A model generated the notes under the pieces. The model saw only the letters and a list, made by a program, of their open reading frames with translations, searched no databases and was not told the DNA's origin. Positions 49,373 through 59,247 of a stretch of 64,000 nt of DNA are shown here, piece by piece. The DNA comes from Salinicoccus sp. Bachu38. GTDB taxonomy: Bacteria; Bacillota; Bacilli; Staphylococcales; Salinicoccaceae. How positions within the stretch are numbered: the first letter of the stretch is position 1; each line of letters opens with the position of its first letter. A program made the position numbers and the translations under genes. Where the stretch lies: positions 2,480,001 through 2,544,000 of the forward strand of contig NZ_CP138333.2 of assembly GCF_038561955.2 (NCBI RefSeq), read 5' to 3'.

Positions 49373-50368
49373 CTATACTATCATTTCATTTTGTTTTTCC
49401 GTTTGTTCATGAACGAAATTGTCTATTGCGCAGACAACTGCCTCTCTTGTTTCCGATTGGTTGATCGCCCTGCGTACATTGCCATTGCCCTTTATATTTT
49501 TCAGGTACCATGAAGCATGCTTGCGCATCTCCATGACCGCAATTTTTTCACCTTTGAGGTCGATCAGGCGGTCCATATGGAGCTTGAGCACTTCCATCTT
49601 CTCTTCGAGTCCGGGCTCCCCGATCAGTTCGCCTGTTTCAAGATAATGTACCGTCCTATAGATCATCCACGGGTTGCCGAGCGCTTCCCTTCCGATCATT
49701 ACGGCATCCACACCGGTCTCATCCAGCATTTTCCAGGCAAGTTCCGGGGAGGTGACATCCCCATTGCCGATGACCGGAATGCTGACGGTTTCCTTGACCT
49801 GGCGGATGATATCCCAATCCGCTTCGCCTTCATACATCTGCTCGCGTGTGCGGCCATGCATGCTGATGGCGGCGGCACCCGCCTTTTCAGCCATTTTGGC
49901 ATTCTCCACTGCGTAGATATGGTCGCTGTCCCAGCCGATGCGCATCTTCACCGTCACGGGCTTTGATACATTCTCGACCACTGCACTGACCATATCATAT
50001 ATCTTATCCGGATCCAGCAGCCACCGGGCACCGGCTTCGCACCTGATGATCTTGGACACCGGACACCCCATGTTGATGTCGATGATGTCGGCCGTTGTAT
50101 TCTGGTCGACATATCTGGCAGCTTCGACGAGCGTATCTTTCTCCCCGCCGGATATCTGCAGCGACATCGGACGTTCATTTTCGTCTATATACAGCATCTT
50201 CATTGTCTTTTCGTTGCCGAACAGAAGTGCCTTGTCGCTGATCATCTCCGCACATACCAGCCCTGCACCGAACTCCTTGACCGTCAGCCTGAATGCCACG
50301 TTGGACACGCCTGCCATCGGTGCGAGCACGACCCTGTTGTCTATTTCCACATCGCCGATCCTAAACAT
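49373..50368 (-). CDS. dusB: tRNA-dihydrouridine synthase, DusB type
   Basis: FMN-dependent tRNA uridine reductase of 331 residues. APMAGVSNVAFR lies at the start of the barrel, the catalytic Cys is in INMGCPVSKI near residue 97, and MHGRTREQMY and NGDVTSPE follow. The ATG at 50368 is preferred over a GTG at 50377 because of the AGGTGA spacing; both overlap the end of folK. Placed before lysS as in Bacillus. Confidence 0.9.
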   Translation of the reverse strand: MFRIGDVEIDNRVVLAPMAGVSNVAFRLTVKEFGAGLVCAEMISDKALLFGNEKTMKMLYIDENERPMSLQISGGEKDTLVEAARYVDQNTTADIIDINMGCPVSKIIRCEAGARWLLDPDKIYDMVSAVVENVSKPVTVKMRIGWDSDHIYAVENAKMAEKAGAAAISMHGRTREQMYEGEADWDIIRQVKETVSIPVIGNGDVTSPELAWKMLDETGVDAVMIGREALGNPWMIYRTVHYLETGELIGEPGLEEKMEVLKLHMDRLIDLKGEKIAVMEMRKHASWYLKNIKGNGNVRRAINQSETREAVVCAIDNFVHEQTEKQNEMIV

Positions 50369-50837
50369 TCGTTTCACCTGCCTCCAGCTCTTTCTTCATT
50401 GCTTCTATCGTTTTTCCCGTTCCCGGGTGGACGACATTCCCGGCAATTTCTGCCAGAGGCTCGAGGACGAAACTGCGCTTGTGCATTTCCGCATGTGGAA
50501 TATTCAATTCATCCAGGGAAAGCTCCAGGTCCTCATAGAGCAGTATATCTATATCGATCGTGCGCGGTCCCCAAACTTCCTTCCTGATACGTCCCAGGTC
50601 ATGTTCGACCGACAGGACGACTTCAAGAAGATCCAGGGGGGACACCCGCGTTTCAATCATGAGGCACATGTTCATGAAATCCGGCTGGTCTGTTTTGCCA
50701 TAGGGCTCTGTTTCAAGGATGGAGGAGCGTTTGACAACTTCTATCGCTTCATGGTCATCAAGTTTTTGTATGGCAGATTCCAGATTGTTCCTGCGGTCTC
50801 CCATATTGCTTCCGAGTCCCAAATATACAACAGCCAT
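50361..50837 (-). CDS. folK: 6-hydroxymethyl-7,8-dihydropterin pyrophosphokinase
   Basis: Transfers pyrophosphate from ATP to the pterin in folate synthesis; 158 residues. YLGLGSNMGDR at the N-terminus, the middle loop FMNMCLMIET, and the signature GPRTIDIDILLYEDL near residue 92. Overlaps folB by one base and dusB by eight. Confidence 0.95.
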   Translation of the reverse strand: MAVVYLGLGSNMGDRRNNLESAIQKLDDHEAIEVVKRSSILETEPYGKTDQPDFMNMCLMIETRVSPLDLLEVVLSVEHDLGRIRKEVWGPRTIDIDILLYEDLELSLDELNIPHAEMHKRSFVLEPLAEIAGNVVHPGTGKTIEAMKKELEAGETNV

Positions 50838-51202
50838 TAATCTTCCCGCTTTCTATTCAATGTAATGCTGACGTTATCATAGTTGCCCTCTATCGGAGGG
50901 TTCACTTTAGTGATTGTCACTTCTGTCCCTACTATTTTATCATATTGGTCAAACAGCGCTTTCGACACTTTCTCTGCGAGATGTTCGATCAGGTTTACGG
51001 GATCACCTTTGATGATCTCCTCTATCATCTGATAGGCTTCACCATAATGGACGGTCTCTGTCAGGTCGTCTGTTGTGGAAGCCGGAGCGAGATCGAGATG
51101 CATCACGACATCCGTGATGAAGAACTGCCCCAGCGTGCGTTCCGCATCGAATACGCCATGGTATGCATACGTCTTTATGCCATTGATTCTGATGTTATCC
51201 AT
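50837..51202 (-). CDS. folB: Dihydroneopterin aldolase
   Basis: Converts dihydroneopterin to 6-hydroxymethyl-dihydropterin; 121 residues with INGIKTYAYHGVFDAERTLGQFF and the conserved Glu/Lys region ending VTITKVNPPIEG. Overlaps folP by eight bases. Confidence 0.94.
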   Translation of the reverse strand: MDNIRINGIKTYAYHGVFDAERTLGQFFITDVVMHLDLAPASTTDDLTETVHYGEAYQMIEEIIKGDPVNLIEHLAEKVSKALFDQYDKIVGTEVTITKVNPPIEGNYDNVSITLNRKRED

Positions 51203-51983
51203 CCAGCTCCTCCTTGAGTTTCATATAGGCATCTGCAATCTTCCTGTTCAGCGCCACATTGTGCACGCGAACCGCTCTGACACCTTTGTCGATGCCGTAG
51301 ATCGTCGTTGCAGCGGTTGCCTCATCACGTTCCGACGCCTGTGTATCCTCTTCGGCGAGCGCTTTGACCATGCGCTTGCGGCTTGTTGCCAGAAGGATCG
51401 GATAGCCTGTTGCCACGAGTTCTTCCAGACGGCGCATCACCGTCAGTTCCTCGGTGCGTGTCTTGACGAATCCGATGCCGGGATCGAGCCAGATCTTATC
51501 TTCCTTCACGCCATGCTCTTTTGCCAGGGCGACGGAAGCCATCAGTTCTTCAATCATGTCACGGACCACGTCCCCGTATCGGCCATGGGTGTTATTATGC
51601 ATCAGAAAAATAGGCACATTATGTTCACTGGCAACGTCGAGTATCGTTTCATCATACGTGCCGCGCCACTGGTCATTGATCATCGTCGCTCCTGCAGCAA
51701 GTGCCTCTCGGGCCACATCCCCGCGGAAAGTATCGATGGATATATCCACACCGAGATCCCTGATCGCTTCGATGACAGGGACCACACGGCCACTCTCCTC
51801 TTCTGCACTGATTTCAGTATGGCCCGGGCGGGTGGAATAGCCGCCGACATCAATGATGTCCACACCTTCCTCCACCATCTGCCGGGCTCTTCCGACAGCA
51901 TCCTCCACAGCGTGGTACTTGCCGCCATCACTGAATGAATCCGGTGTAACATTCAGGATGCCCATAATCTGAAGTCGTTTCAT
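51195..51983 (-). CDS. folP: Dihydropteroate synthase
   Basis: Joins p-aminobenzoate to the pterin; 262 residues, the sulfonamide target. N-terminal MGILNVTPDSFSDGG and DIIDVGGYSTRPG loops, DPGIGFVKT near residue 165 and LLATSRKRM near residue 198 carry the ligand residues. First gene of folP-folB-folK. No folA or pabABC is nearby. Confidence 0.96.
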   Translation of the reverse strand: MKRLQIMGILNVTPDSFSDGGKYHAVEDAVGRARQMVEEGVDIIDVGGYSTRPGHTEISAEEESGRVVPVIEAIRDLGVDISIDTFRGDVAREALAAGATMINDQWRGTYDETILDVASEHNVPIFLMHNNTHGRYGDVVRDMIEELMASVALAKEHGVKEDKIWLDPGIGFVKTRTEELTVMRRLEELVATGYPILLATSRKRMVKALAEEDTQASERDEATAATTIYGIDKGVRAVRVHNVALNRKIADAYMKLKEELDG

Positions 51984-52066
51984 ACTATCATCCTCTATTC
52001 CACAATAATAGACATATTATAACATGTATGGCTGATGAAATATAATGGCTTCCAGGGAAAATAAAA

Positions 52067-52096
52067 TACCATACCCCCAAGGGATATGGCATTCAA
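52067..52096 (-). terminator. Terminator of cysK
   Basis: The stem GCCATATCCC/GGGTATGGT with a TTGG loop is followed by ATTTTATTTT on the minus strand, 12 bases after the cysK stop. Confidence 0.85.
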
Positions 52097-52107
52097 TATG
52101 GCTGTTA

Positions 52108-53037
52108 TCAATCTTCGAAATTGAATAGCGGTGTGGAGAGGTACCTCTCACCATTGGACGGCAGCACAGTGATTACACTCTTGCCTTTTCCAACCTTCTT
52201 CGCCACTTCAAGGCTTGCCAGCACTGCTGCTCCGGAGGAGATCCCACCGAGTATGCCTTCTTTGGCTGCAAGTTCGCGCGCCCATTCCATCGCTTCCTCA
52301 TTGCCGATCTGGATGACTTCATCGTAGATCTCGGTATTCAGAGTCTTGGGTACAAAGCCGGCACCAAGTCCCTGGAGCTTATGTGGCCCCGGGTCCCCGC
52401 CACTCAGTACTGGAGAATCCTTCGGTTCCACTGCATAGATCCTAAGATCGGGATATGCCTCCTTCAGCACCTTGCCGGCGCCTGAAATGGTGCCGCCTGT
52501 TCCGATGCCTGAAACGAATCCGGCAACGTCGAGGCCTTCTGTCTGTTCGACCAGTTCGCGCCCTGTCGTCTTTTCGTGGATTTCAGGGTTCGCCATGTTT
52601 TCGAACTGCTGCGGCATGAAGTAGCCATGCTTTTCAACAAGCTCTTCCGCCTTTTTGATTGCGCCCTTCATACCTTCGGCACCAGGTGTAAGAATGAGTT
52701 CTGCACCATATGCCTTGAGCAGGTTGCGGCGTTCCTTACTCATCGTATCCGGCATGACAAGGATTGTCTTGTACCCTTTACTTGCTGCGACCATCGCAAG
52801 GCCGATACCTGTATTTCCGCTTGTCGGTTCGATGATTGTCGTATCTTCGTTCAATACGCCTTCTTCCTCGGCGCGCTCGATCATGGAGAGTGCGATACGG
52901 TCCTTGACCGAACTTCCAGGGTTCATGAATTCCAGCTTCACGTAAATATCGGCCATGTTATCGTCTGTCAGATTATTAAGCTTCACAAGTGGCGTGTTGC
53001 CGATGACTTCTGTAATGCTATTATAAAGTTTACTCAT
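52108..53037 (-). CDS. cysK: Cysteine synthase (O-acetylserine sulfhydrylase)
   Basis: PLP enzyme of 309 residues that makes cysteine from O-acetylserine and sulfide. PLP lysine in [15 protein letters not shown] near residue 42, [12 protein letters not shown] near residue 72 and the [13 protein letters not shown] phosphate loop near residue 176. ATG 53037 has GGGAG six bases upstream; a seven-codon extension is rejected. Uses the product of cysE at 19 kb. Confidence 0.96.
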   Translation of the reverse strand: MSKLYNSITEVIGNTPLVKLNNLTDDNMADIYVKLEFMNPGSSVKDRIALSMIERAEEEGVLNEDTTIIEPTSGNTGIGLAMVAASKGYKTILVMPDTMSKERRNLLKAYGAELILTPGAEGMKGAIKKAEELVEKHGYFMPQQFENMANPEIHEKTTGRELVEQTEGLDVAGFVSGIGTGGTISGAGKVLKEAYPDLRIYAVEPKDSPVLSGGDPGPHKLQGLGAGFVPKTLNTEIYDEVIQIGNEEAMEWARELAAKEGILGGISSGAAVLASLEVAKKVGKGKSVITVLPSNGERYLSTPLFNFED

Positions 53038-53106
53038 AACAATCTCCCTCTTATCCATACTTGTTAACTATGGATAACATACCATTTTTTGTTTCCCAAA
53101 TCAATT

Positions 53107-53976
53107 TTAATGCGTGATGAGTTCCTGAAGTTCTTCCTTTTCAATCCACACTTTGTTGCGGCAGAAATGGCAGTCTGCTTCAGCGCCGCCATCTTCCTTG
53201 ATCATGGCGACGATTTCGGATGGATCCAGGGAAGCAATCGCATTGATGAACCGTTCCTTCGAACAGCTGCACTCGAACTCTACCGGCATTTCATCCAGCA
53301 CTCTCCAATTTTCCTGTCCGATCGCTTCGTCAATGATCTCCTGTGGGGACAGGCCCTGGTCGATCAATTTGGACACGGGGGTCATTTCCTTTGCCCGTTC
53401 GTCCAGGAATGCCATCGTTTCATCACTTGCGCCCGGCATGACCTGGATGATGAAGCCGCCAGAAGCCTTGATTGTATTGTCAGGGTTGACCAGAACTCCA
53501 AGCGCCACGATGGATGGAATCTGCTCACTGGCATAGAAGTAGTAGGAGAAGTCCTCTCCGATTTCCCCGGAGACGATTTCCGTGGAACCTGTAAAGTGCT
53601 CCTTCAACCCTATGTCTTTGGCAACATTGACAAACCCGTCCGTGCCTACAGCACGGCGCACATCAAGCTTCCCAACATCATTGAGCGGGAAATGCACATG
53701 CGGGTTCCCAAGATAGCCGCGGACCTTGCCTTTTGCATTGCTGTCGACGACAATTGCACCGATTGGTCCGCCTCCCTGGACGGTGACCGTTGCCTTCTCT
53801 TCATTCTTAAGCATGGCACCCATCATGAGTCCTGCAGTCATCGTCCGGCCGAGTGCCGCTGCAGCAGTCGGATAGGCACCATGCCTTGTTACTGCTTCAT
53901 TTACTGTATCTGTAGTATCTACAGAAAAAATACGAATTTCATCATTCATTCCAATCCCTCTGATCAGGTGGTCCAT
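53107..53976 (-). CDS. hslO: Redox-regulated chaperone Hsp33
   Basis: Holdase activated by oxidative unfolding, 289 residues. The C-terminal zinc switch has CSC near residue 236 and CHFC near residue 269, the standard CxC/CxxC arrangement. N-terminal substrate domain includes GRTMTAGLMMGAMLKNE. Located between ftsH and cysK as in Firmicutes. Confidence 0.96.
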   Translation of the reverse strand: MDHLIRGIGMNDEIRIFSVDTTDTVNEAVTRHGAYPTAAAALGRTMTAGLMMGAMLKNEEKATVTVQGGGPIGAIVVDSNAKGKVRGYLGNPHVHFPLNDVGKLDVRRAVGTDGFVNVAKDIGLKEHFTGSTEIVSGEIGEDFSYYFYASEQIPSIVALGVLVNPDNTIKASGGFIIQVMPGASDETMAFLDERAKEMTPVSKLIDQGLSPQEIIDEAIGQENWRVLDEMPVEFECSCSKERFINAIASLDPSEIVAMIKEDGGAEADCHFCRNKVWIEKEELQELITH

Positions 53977-53997
53977 TGGAATTCCTCCTTATAAATC

Positions 53998-54026
53998 ACC
54001 AAAAGTCGCCCGTAGGCGACTTGGCA
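53998..54026 (-). terminator. Probable terminator after ftsH
   Basis: The stem AAGTCGCC/GGCGACTT with a 4-base loop, extended by TTTT on the minus strand, lies five bases after the ftsH stop. The T-run is short, so read-through into hslO is likely. Confidence 0.65.
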
Positions 54027-56141
54027 TTAGTTTCTTCTGTTATCTTCTTCCCACTGCTGCGCCCTTTCCCTCTGCCTGTCTGCAGAAGGACTTTCCTGGG
54101 TGTTCCTCTCTTGTGGGTATTCCCCCTGTTCGACCGGCTGCTCTCTGCGTTCATCGTAGCGGGAAGTCTCTTCCTCTTCAACCGCGTCACGTGATTCCGC
54201 TTCGTCTGAACGGTCGCTCAGCCCTTCTTTGACATCTTCATAGGATGGTCCGATTTTGTCGTCTTCTTCCTCATGGCTGTCATCATAATTGCGTTCCGGC
54301 AACTTGCCACGATAGAAGAGTCCTTCGATCTGTTCACGGTCCAATGTTTCTTCAACAAGCAGTGTTTCTGCGATGAGGGTGAGCTGCTCCTGATGTTCCG
54401 TCAATATCTCACGGCAGCGTTCATACTGTGTTTTGACGATATGCTGCATCTCCTGGTCGATTTCATAGGCGATGCGGTCGGAGTAGTTTGCATCCGACTG
54501 CATGTCTTTGCCCAGGAATACCTGGCCATTCGACTCCCCGAACTGGAGCGGTCCGAGTTTATCACTCATGCCGTATTCAGTCACCATGCTGCGTGCGATG
54601 CCTGTAGATCTCTGGAAGTCATTATGGGCCCCTGTCGACACTTCACCAAAGTTGATCTCCTCGGAGACACGGCCACCAAGCAATCCGACAATCTTATCTT
54701 CGAGCTCGGGCTTCGTCATGAAGTAGCGGTCCTCTTTCGGAAGCATCACCGCGTAGCCGCCGGCCTGCCCACGTGGCACGATCGTGACCTTGTGGACCAT
54801 ATCGGCATCGTCGAGTACCATGCCGATGACCGTGTGTCCAGCTTCGTGGAATGCAACGATATTGCGTTCCTTCTCGGATATGACACGGCTCTTCTTCGCC
54901 GGTCCGGCGATTACCCTGTCTGTCGCTTCATCGACATCACGCATATCAATCTTGCTTTTATTCTGTCTTGCAGCAACGAGTGCCGCTTCATTCAGCAGGT
55001 TTTCAAGGTCTGCCCCTGAGAAGCCTGGTGTCCTGGCGGCAAGAGCCCCCAGATCCACCGTATCATCGAACGGCTTGCCTTTGGAGTGTACTTTGAGCAC
55101 CGCTTCACGCCCTTTGACATCCGGGCGGCCGACAGGAATTTGTCTGTCGAAACGGCCTGGACGGAGCAGTGCCGGGTCGAGGATGTCCGGTCTGTTTGTT
55201 GCTGCAATCATGATGATGCCTTCGTTCTCACCGAAACCATCCATTTCAACAAGCAGCTGGTTCAGTGTCTGTTCACGTTCATCATGACCGCCACCGACGC
55301 CTGCACCACGCTGGCGTCCCACTGCATCGATTTCATCGATGAAGATGATGCATGGCGCGTTCTTCTTGGCATTCTCGAAAAGGTCACGTACACGGGATGC
55401 ACCGACCCCGACGAACATTTCCACAAAGTCGGAACCACTGATTGAGAAGAAAGGTACGCCCGCCTCTCCGGCTACCGCCTTTGCGATCAGTGTCTTACCT
55501 GTACCCGGCGGGCCGACAAGCAGCACACCTTTCGGGATTTTTGCACCGATGCGGTCGAAACGGCGTGGATCTTTCAGGAAGTCCACCACTTCGATGAGTT
55601 CCTGCTTTTCTTCATCTGCGCCCGCAACATCCTCGAAGCGGACCTTCTTCTTGCTCTGGTCATAGAGCTTCGCCTTGCTCTTGCCGAAGTTCATTACGCG
55701 GCCGCCACCGCCACCGCCGCCTTGTGCCTGACTCATCAGGAACAGGAAGAGGAAGAGGATGAGAAGCAATGGGATGAACGTAAACAGCATGCTCGTCCAA
55801 GGACTCTGCTCTTCGGCAGGTTCGATTGTAAAGTTCAAGTCTTCCTGGGCTCTTGCTGTATCAAGAATCTGGTCCAGGTCTTCAGTGCTGTTATATGGAA
55901 TCACCGAGGTAAAGGATTCCTGCTCATTCTGGCCGGATAGACGGCCTTCGATGAGGTATACGTTCTGCTCTGGCTGAATCGTGAGTTCTTCTATATTACC
56001 GGCATCCAGTTCTTCAAGGAACTCTCCATACTGGAGTTCCTCCTCAAGTGCTGAATCGCCATTGAAACTTTGAAATATACCAAACATTATGACTGATAAT
56101 ATCAATATCAGTACTATGTTACGGCCTACATTCTTAGGCAT
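54027..56141 (-). CDS. ftsH: ATP-dependent zinc metalloprotease FtsH
   Basis: Membrane AAA+ protease of 704 residues. Two membrane helices (about residues 8-24 and 112-132) flank the external domain; a Gly-rich linker and FEDVAG lead to Walker A GPPGTGKT near residue 208, Walker [10 protein letters not shown], and the protease zinc motif HEAGH near residue 430. The C-terminal tail of about 90 residues is polar and low-complexity. GGAGG precedes the ATG. Confidence 0.97.
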   Translation of the reverse strand: MPKNVGRNIVLILILSVIMFGIFQSFNGDSALEEELQYGEFLEELDAGNIEELTIQPEQNVYLIEGRLSGQNEQESFTSVIPYNSTEDLDQILDTARAQEDLNFTIEPAEEQSPWTSMLFTFIPLLLILFLFLFLMSQAQGGGGGGGRVMNFGKSKAKLYDQSKKKVRFEDVAGADEEKQELIEVVDFLKDPRRFDRIGAKIPKGVLLVGPPGTGKTLIAKAVAGEAGVPFFSISGSDFVEMFVGVGASRVRDLFENAKKNAPCIIFIDEIDAVGRQRGAGVGGGHDEREQTLNQLLVEMDGFGENEGIIMIAATNRPDILDPALLRPGRFDRQIPVGRPDVKGREAVLKVHSKGKPFDDTVDLGALAARTPGFSGADLENLLNEAALVAARQNKSKIDMRDVDEATDRVIAGPAKKSRVISEKERNIVAFHEAGHTVIGMVLDDADMVHKVTIVPRGQAGGYAVMLPKEDRYFMTKPELEDKIVGLLGGRVSEEINFGEVSTGAHNDFQRSTGIARSMVTEYGMSDKLGPLQFGESNGQVFLGKDMQSDANYSDRIAYEIDQEMQHIVKTQYERCREILTEHQEQLTLIAETLLVEETLDREQIEGLFYRGKLPERNYDDSHEEEDDKIGPSYEDVKEGLSDRSDEAESRDAVEEEETSRYDERREQPVEQGEYPQERNTQESPSADRQRERAQQWEEDNRRN

Positions 56142-56215
56142 CCGTAAACCTCCATTTCTAGTACGACTAAAAGAAATAATACCATGATTTCACACTATTA
56201 TTCCACTGTTTTGAC

Positions 56216-56755
56216 TTACTGGTAAAGCTCAGGTTTCAATAGTCCGATATATGGCAGATTCCGATATTTTTCATCAAAATCCAGGCCATAACCGACGACG
56301 AAACCATCAGGTATTTCCGTTCCTACGTATTTTACGTCCACATCAAGCTTTCTGTTTATGGGCTTGTCCAGCAACGTCACTATTTCCAGTGATGCTGCAT
56401 TCCTGTATTCGATCAGATCGATGATCGAATTCAATGTTGTGCCTGTTTCTATGATGTCCTCCACCACAAGAACATGACGGCCGTCCACAGAATTGGACAG
56501 GTCTTTGAGGATTTTGACCTCACCGGAGGATTTCGTTCCTACATAGCTGGAGACATCCATGAAATCTATTTCCAGATGCGTATCTATGTACTTGATCAGA
56601 TCGCCCATGAACATGATGGAACCCTTGAGCAGGCCGACCAGTATCGGTGTCTTTCCCTCGTAGTCTTCAGTAATCCGCTTACCGAGCCGTTCTGCTATGT
56701 TCTGAATTTCCTCTTCGGATAGTACAACTTCGCTTATATCATTTCTCAGGCTCAT
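56216..56755 (-). CDS. hpt: Hypoxanthine-guanine phosphoribosyltransferase
   Basis: Purine salvage enzyme of 179 residues. PRPP motif VLVVEDIIETGTTL near residue 97, GLLKGSIMFMGDL near residue 40 and the C-terminal FVVGYGLDFDEKYRNLPYIG. ATG 56755 has AGGAG seven bases before it and overlaps the end of tilS by 17 bases. ftsH follows after 74 bases. Confidence 0.95.
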   Translation of the reverse strand: MSLRNDISEVVLSEEEIQNIAERLGKRITEDYEGKTPILVGLLKGSIMFMGDLIKYIDTHLEIDFMDVSSYVGTKSSGEVKILKDLSNSVDGRHVLVVEDIIETGTTLNSIIDLIEYRNAASLEIVTLLDKPINRKLDVDVKYVGTEIPDGFVVGYGLDFDEKYRNLPYIGLLKPELYQ

Positions 56756-57992
56756 CCGTAAACTCCTTTTCAATAAGTAATCGGCTGTTCTTTTCCTTGT
56801 TACCCATTATATTATAAATTTCACCCAGTGCAATAATTTGGTGGTCCGAATCCAGAATGACCGGCATTTTTTCCCGCTCGTCCCGGGGGACTTTCCCGTC
56901 GATGAAAATACGGGACAGCTTTTTCGTCCCGGTACCGGGTATCTTCATGCGGTCTCCCGCTTCCTTCGTCCTCACCTCGAGTGGATATTGGTGTGCCGCG
57001 AGCCTGGTGGTGATCCTGTACCCGTTGAAGACATAGCTGCCATCCCTCTCGATCCTCAGGACATCCACATTTTCATCCTTACCCTGTTTTCTGGTGATTT
57101 GATCATATGATATGACAATGCTTGTCTTTCCGGCTTCAAACGCGGCATTTGCCGTGTCCGAGGCGATGACCGCCATGATTTCTTCGATGTATCGGCGTCT
57201 CAGCTCCACTCCGTCCGCCTTCAGCCAGGCCTGCATGATGTAGAACCTGATGATGTGCTTCTGTGCATTGAAGGCACTCCTCGGAAGGGTCTTCGACCGA
57301 CCTTCCAGAAAAGTCTCCGCTTCGGCTTTCAGTATCCCATCAATGTCTGCCATATCATCACGCAGACGGATCAGATGCTCTTCCTGCAGATGCGCACTCT
57401 CTTTGATCGAGGGCATGAGGCGGTGCCGGATGTAGTTCCTTGTATAGTCGGTGCCGCTGTTCGTTTCGTCTTCGAAATGGACGACGCCATGATGCCGTGC
57501 GTATGCGGCGATCTCCTCCCGCGTTGCGCCGATCAACGGGCGGACCACCCTGTAGTCCACCATATCCCTATCAGAAGGTATCCCCATCGCACCCGGAAGA
57601 TGGCGGCCTGAAAGGAGGGAGTGGAGAATGGTTTCATACTGGTCATCCAGATGATGTGCTGTGAGCAGTATGGAGGCTCCATGCTTCTTCATCATCGTGT
57701 CGAAAAACTGGTAGCGGGCTTCCCTTGCACGTTCCTGGCTGAATGCATCCGATGGTATGTCCAAGGTCGTCATCTCGCATATATGACCGTCCTGCTGTGC
57801 CATCTTCATTATGTATTCCGCCTCCTCAATTGAAGCTGTCCGCTGTCCATGATTCACATGGAGGAGAATCAGCTGTCCGGAGGCGTATGCATGCGTTGTC
57901 CTGAGCACATGATACAGCACCATCGAATCCATCCCGCCTGATATTGCGAGGGCAATCGTTTCATCCTGTTTCCATGGACTGAAGAGCTCCAT
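56739..57992 (-). CDS. tilS: tRNA(Ile)-lysidine synthase
   Basis: Essential enzyme that modifies the CAU anticodon of a tRNA-Ile, 417 residues. The PP-loop motif is AISGGMDSMVL near residue 20, followed by HVNHGQR, TAHHLDDQYET and a C-terminal domain ending near KKLSRIFIDGKVPRDER. Located between the S1-domain gene and hpt as in other Firmicutes. Confidence 0.95.
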   Translation of the reverse strand: MELFSPWKQDETIALAISGGMDSMVLYHVLRTTHAYASGQLILLHVNHGQRTASIEEAEYIMKMAQQDGHICEMTTLDIPSDAFSQERAREARYQFFDTMMKKHGASILLTAHHLDDQYETILHSLLSGRHLPGAMGIPSDRDMVDYRVVRPLIGATREEIAAYARHHGVVHFEDETNSGTDYTRNYIRHRLMPSIKESAHLQEEHLIRLRDDMADIDGILKAEAETFLEGRSKTLPRSAFNAQKHIIRFYIMQAWLKADGVELRRRYIEEIMAVIASDTANAAFEAGKTSIVISYDQITRKQGKDENVDVLRIERDGSYVFNGYRITTRLAAHQYPLEVRTKEAGDRMKIPGTGTKKLSRIFIDGKVPRDEREKMPVILDSDHQIIALGEIYNIMGNKEKNSRLLIEKEFTDEPEK

Positions 57993-58009
57993 ACTCTCAC
58001 CCTTCTCAA

Positions 58010-58040
58010 AATAAAATAAGACGATTACTGGAATCGTCTA
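58010..58040 (-). terminator. Terminator of the S1-domain gene
   Basis: The stem AGACGATT/AATCGTCT with a 5-base loop is followed by TATTTTATTTT on the minus strand, just beyond the stop codon at 58053. Confidence 0.82.
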
Positions 58041-58052
58041 TATATCTATTTA

Positions 58053-58430
58053 TTATTTGCCTCTTCCACCACGGCGTGATTCGGTCTGTCTTTTGATTGT
58101 AGACATGCGGTCTTCGCTGTCTTTCAGGAAGCTTGAAAGTTTCTTTTCGAAGTCTTCCGGAGACGGATCCTTGCGTGGTTTCGGCTTAGGTTTTGGATCT
58201 TTGGCTTTTTTGATGGACAGACTGATCTTACCGTCATCACCAACGGATAGGACCTTCACTTCAACTTCTTCGCCTACACTAAGGTGCTCATTGATATCCT
58301 CTACATACTGATCTGCAACCTCACTGATGTGAACGAGCCCTGTCTTACCTCCCGGCAACTGGACAAATGCACCGAAATTCTTTATACCCGTGACTTTCCC
58401 TTTTACTTTACTGCCCACTTCAACTGACAT
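58053..58430 (-). CDS. S1-domain RNA-binding protein, YabR/CvfD type
   Basis: Protein of 125 residues: one S1 domain (residues 1-75: VGSKVKGKVTGIKNFGAFVQL...GLVHISEV) and a basic, proline-rich linker (KPKPKPRKDPSPEDFEKKLSSFLKD) with a Gly/Arg-rich tail. Related proteins act as post-transcriptional regulators. The GGAGG site lies 13 bases before the ATG, longer than usual. Confidence 0.87.
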   Translation of the reverse strand: MSVEVGSKVKGKVTGIKNFGAFVQLPGGKTGLVHISEVADQYVEDINEHLSVGEEVEVKVLSVGDDGKISLSIKKAKDPKPKPKPRKDPSPEDFEKKLSSFLKDSEDRMSTIKRQTESRRGGRGK

Positions 58431-58483
58431 GTTAATATATTATCCTCCCAATTATCATTTAATCTTCTTCCATCATATCATTA

Positions 58484-58522
58484 AAAAGAAAAATAATCAT
58501 TACATTATTGTAATGATTATTC
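58484..58522 (-). terminator. Terminator of the mazG-rqcP-divIC run
   Basis: A 13-base-pair stem AATAATCATTACA/TGTAATGATTATT with a 4-base loop is followed by TTTCTTTTT on the minus strand. The 5' strand of the stem overlaps the divIC stop codon. Confidence 0.88.
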
Positions 58523-58909
58523 CCCATTTTCCTCTTTCTCTGCTTTCTCTTCCTCCAGATCGGAGAGGTTGAAGACGATCTCCCCCTCTTCCGACAGGAA
58601 GAACTCACTGCGTGCTATACGTGTAATATAGTCATCATCATTCAATTGTTTGATCTGCTGTTCCAGGTCCTTCGCTTCGGTTTTGCGTTCGTCAAGCACG
58701 ACCTGGGCCTGGACCAGCTCTTCATGGATCAGCTGATTCTGGTTTTTCTGATTAAAGGCAATGATGAGAAGAATCCCAACTACCACCAGCAGCATGCTGC
58801 CGAATAGCAGGGTCCGTCTCTTTGCCACACGATTTTCATCCTGTTTCGTTTTCTTTTCCTTTTCACGTTTCCTAGTGTAATTGTTAATGACCTTAACAAC
58901 TTTACTCAC
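58517..58909 (-). CDS. divIC: Cell division protein DivIC/FtsB family
   Basis: Bitopic divisome protein of 130 residues: a basic cytoplasmic tail (residues 1-33), one membrane helix (about 34-52) and an extracellular coiled coil (55-90). Synteny with rqcP and the S1-domain gene supports DivIC. The start is a GTG about 10 bases after GAGG. Its C-terminus is very acidic (EEEKAEKEENGE). Confidence 0.9.
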   Translation of the reverse strand: MSKVVKVINNYTRKREKEKKTKQDENRVAKRRTLLFGSMLLVVVGILLIIAFNQKNQNQLIHEELVQAQVVLDERKTEAKDLEQQIKQLNDDDYITRIARSEFFLSEEGEIVFNLSDLEEEKAEKEENGE

Positions 58910-58971
58910 GGCACCACACCCTCAATTTGTCCGTTGTCTACCTTTAAAATACACTATAAACGTGCTGTTTG

Positions 58972-59247
58972 CTAGAGAAAACTGGAATCCTTTTCAATTT
59001 TCTGTTCTTTTATTATCTTGTACATCCGATCGGCATCTTCCTTCTTCGCATGCGCTTCGAGCTGCACCACTTCCAGCGTGACGATCTTCCTGCCAAACTC
59101 TATCTCGACGATGTCCCCGACAGAGAGGTCCGTTCCTGCCTTTGCCGCCCTGTTATTGACCTTCACCCGGCCTTCATCACTGATTTCCTTGGCAAGTGTA
59201 CGCCTTTTGATCACTCTGGACACTTTCAGAAATTTATCAAGTCTCAT
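58972..59247 (-). CDS. rqcP: S4-domain RNA-binding protein RqcP
   Basis: Protein of 91 residues with the S4/Hsp15-like fold MRLDKFLKVSRVIKRRTLAKEISDEGRVKVN. In B. subtilis RqcP (YlmH/YabO group) acts with RqcH in adding alanine tails on stalled nascent chains. A GGAGGGG site precedes the ATG. It overlaps the end of the mazG gene by 11 bases. Confidence 0.9.
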   Translation of the reverse strand: MRLDKFLKVSRVIKRRTLAKEISDEGRVKVNNRAAKAGTDLSVGDIVEIEFGRKIVTLEVVQLEAHAKKEDADRMYKIIKEQKIEKDSSFL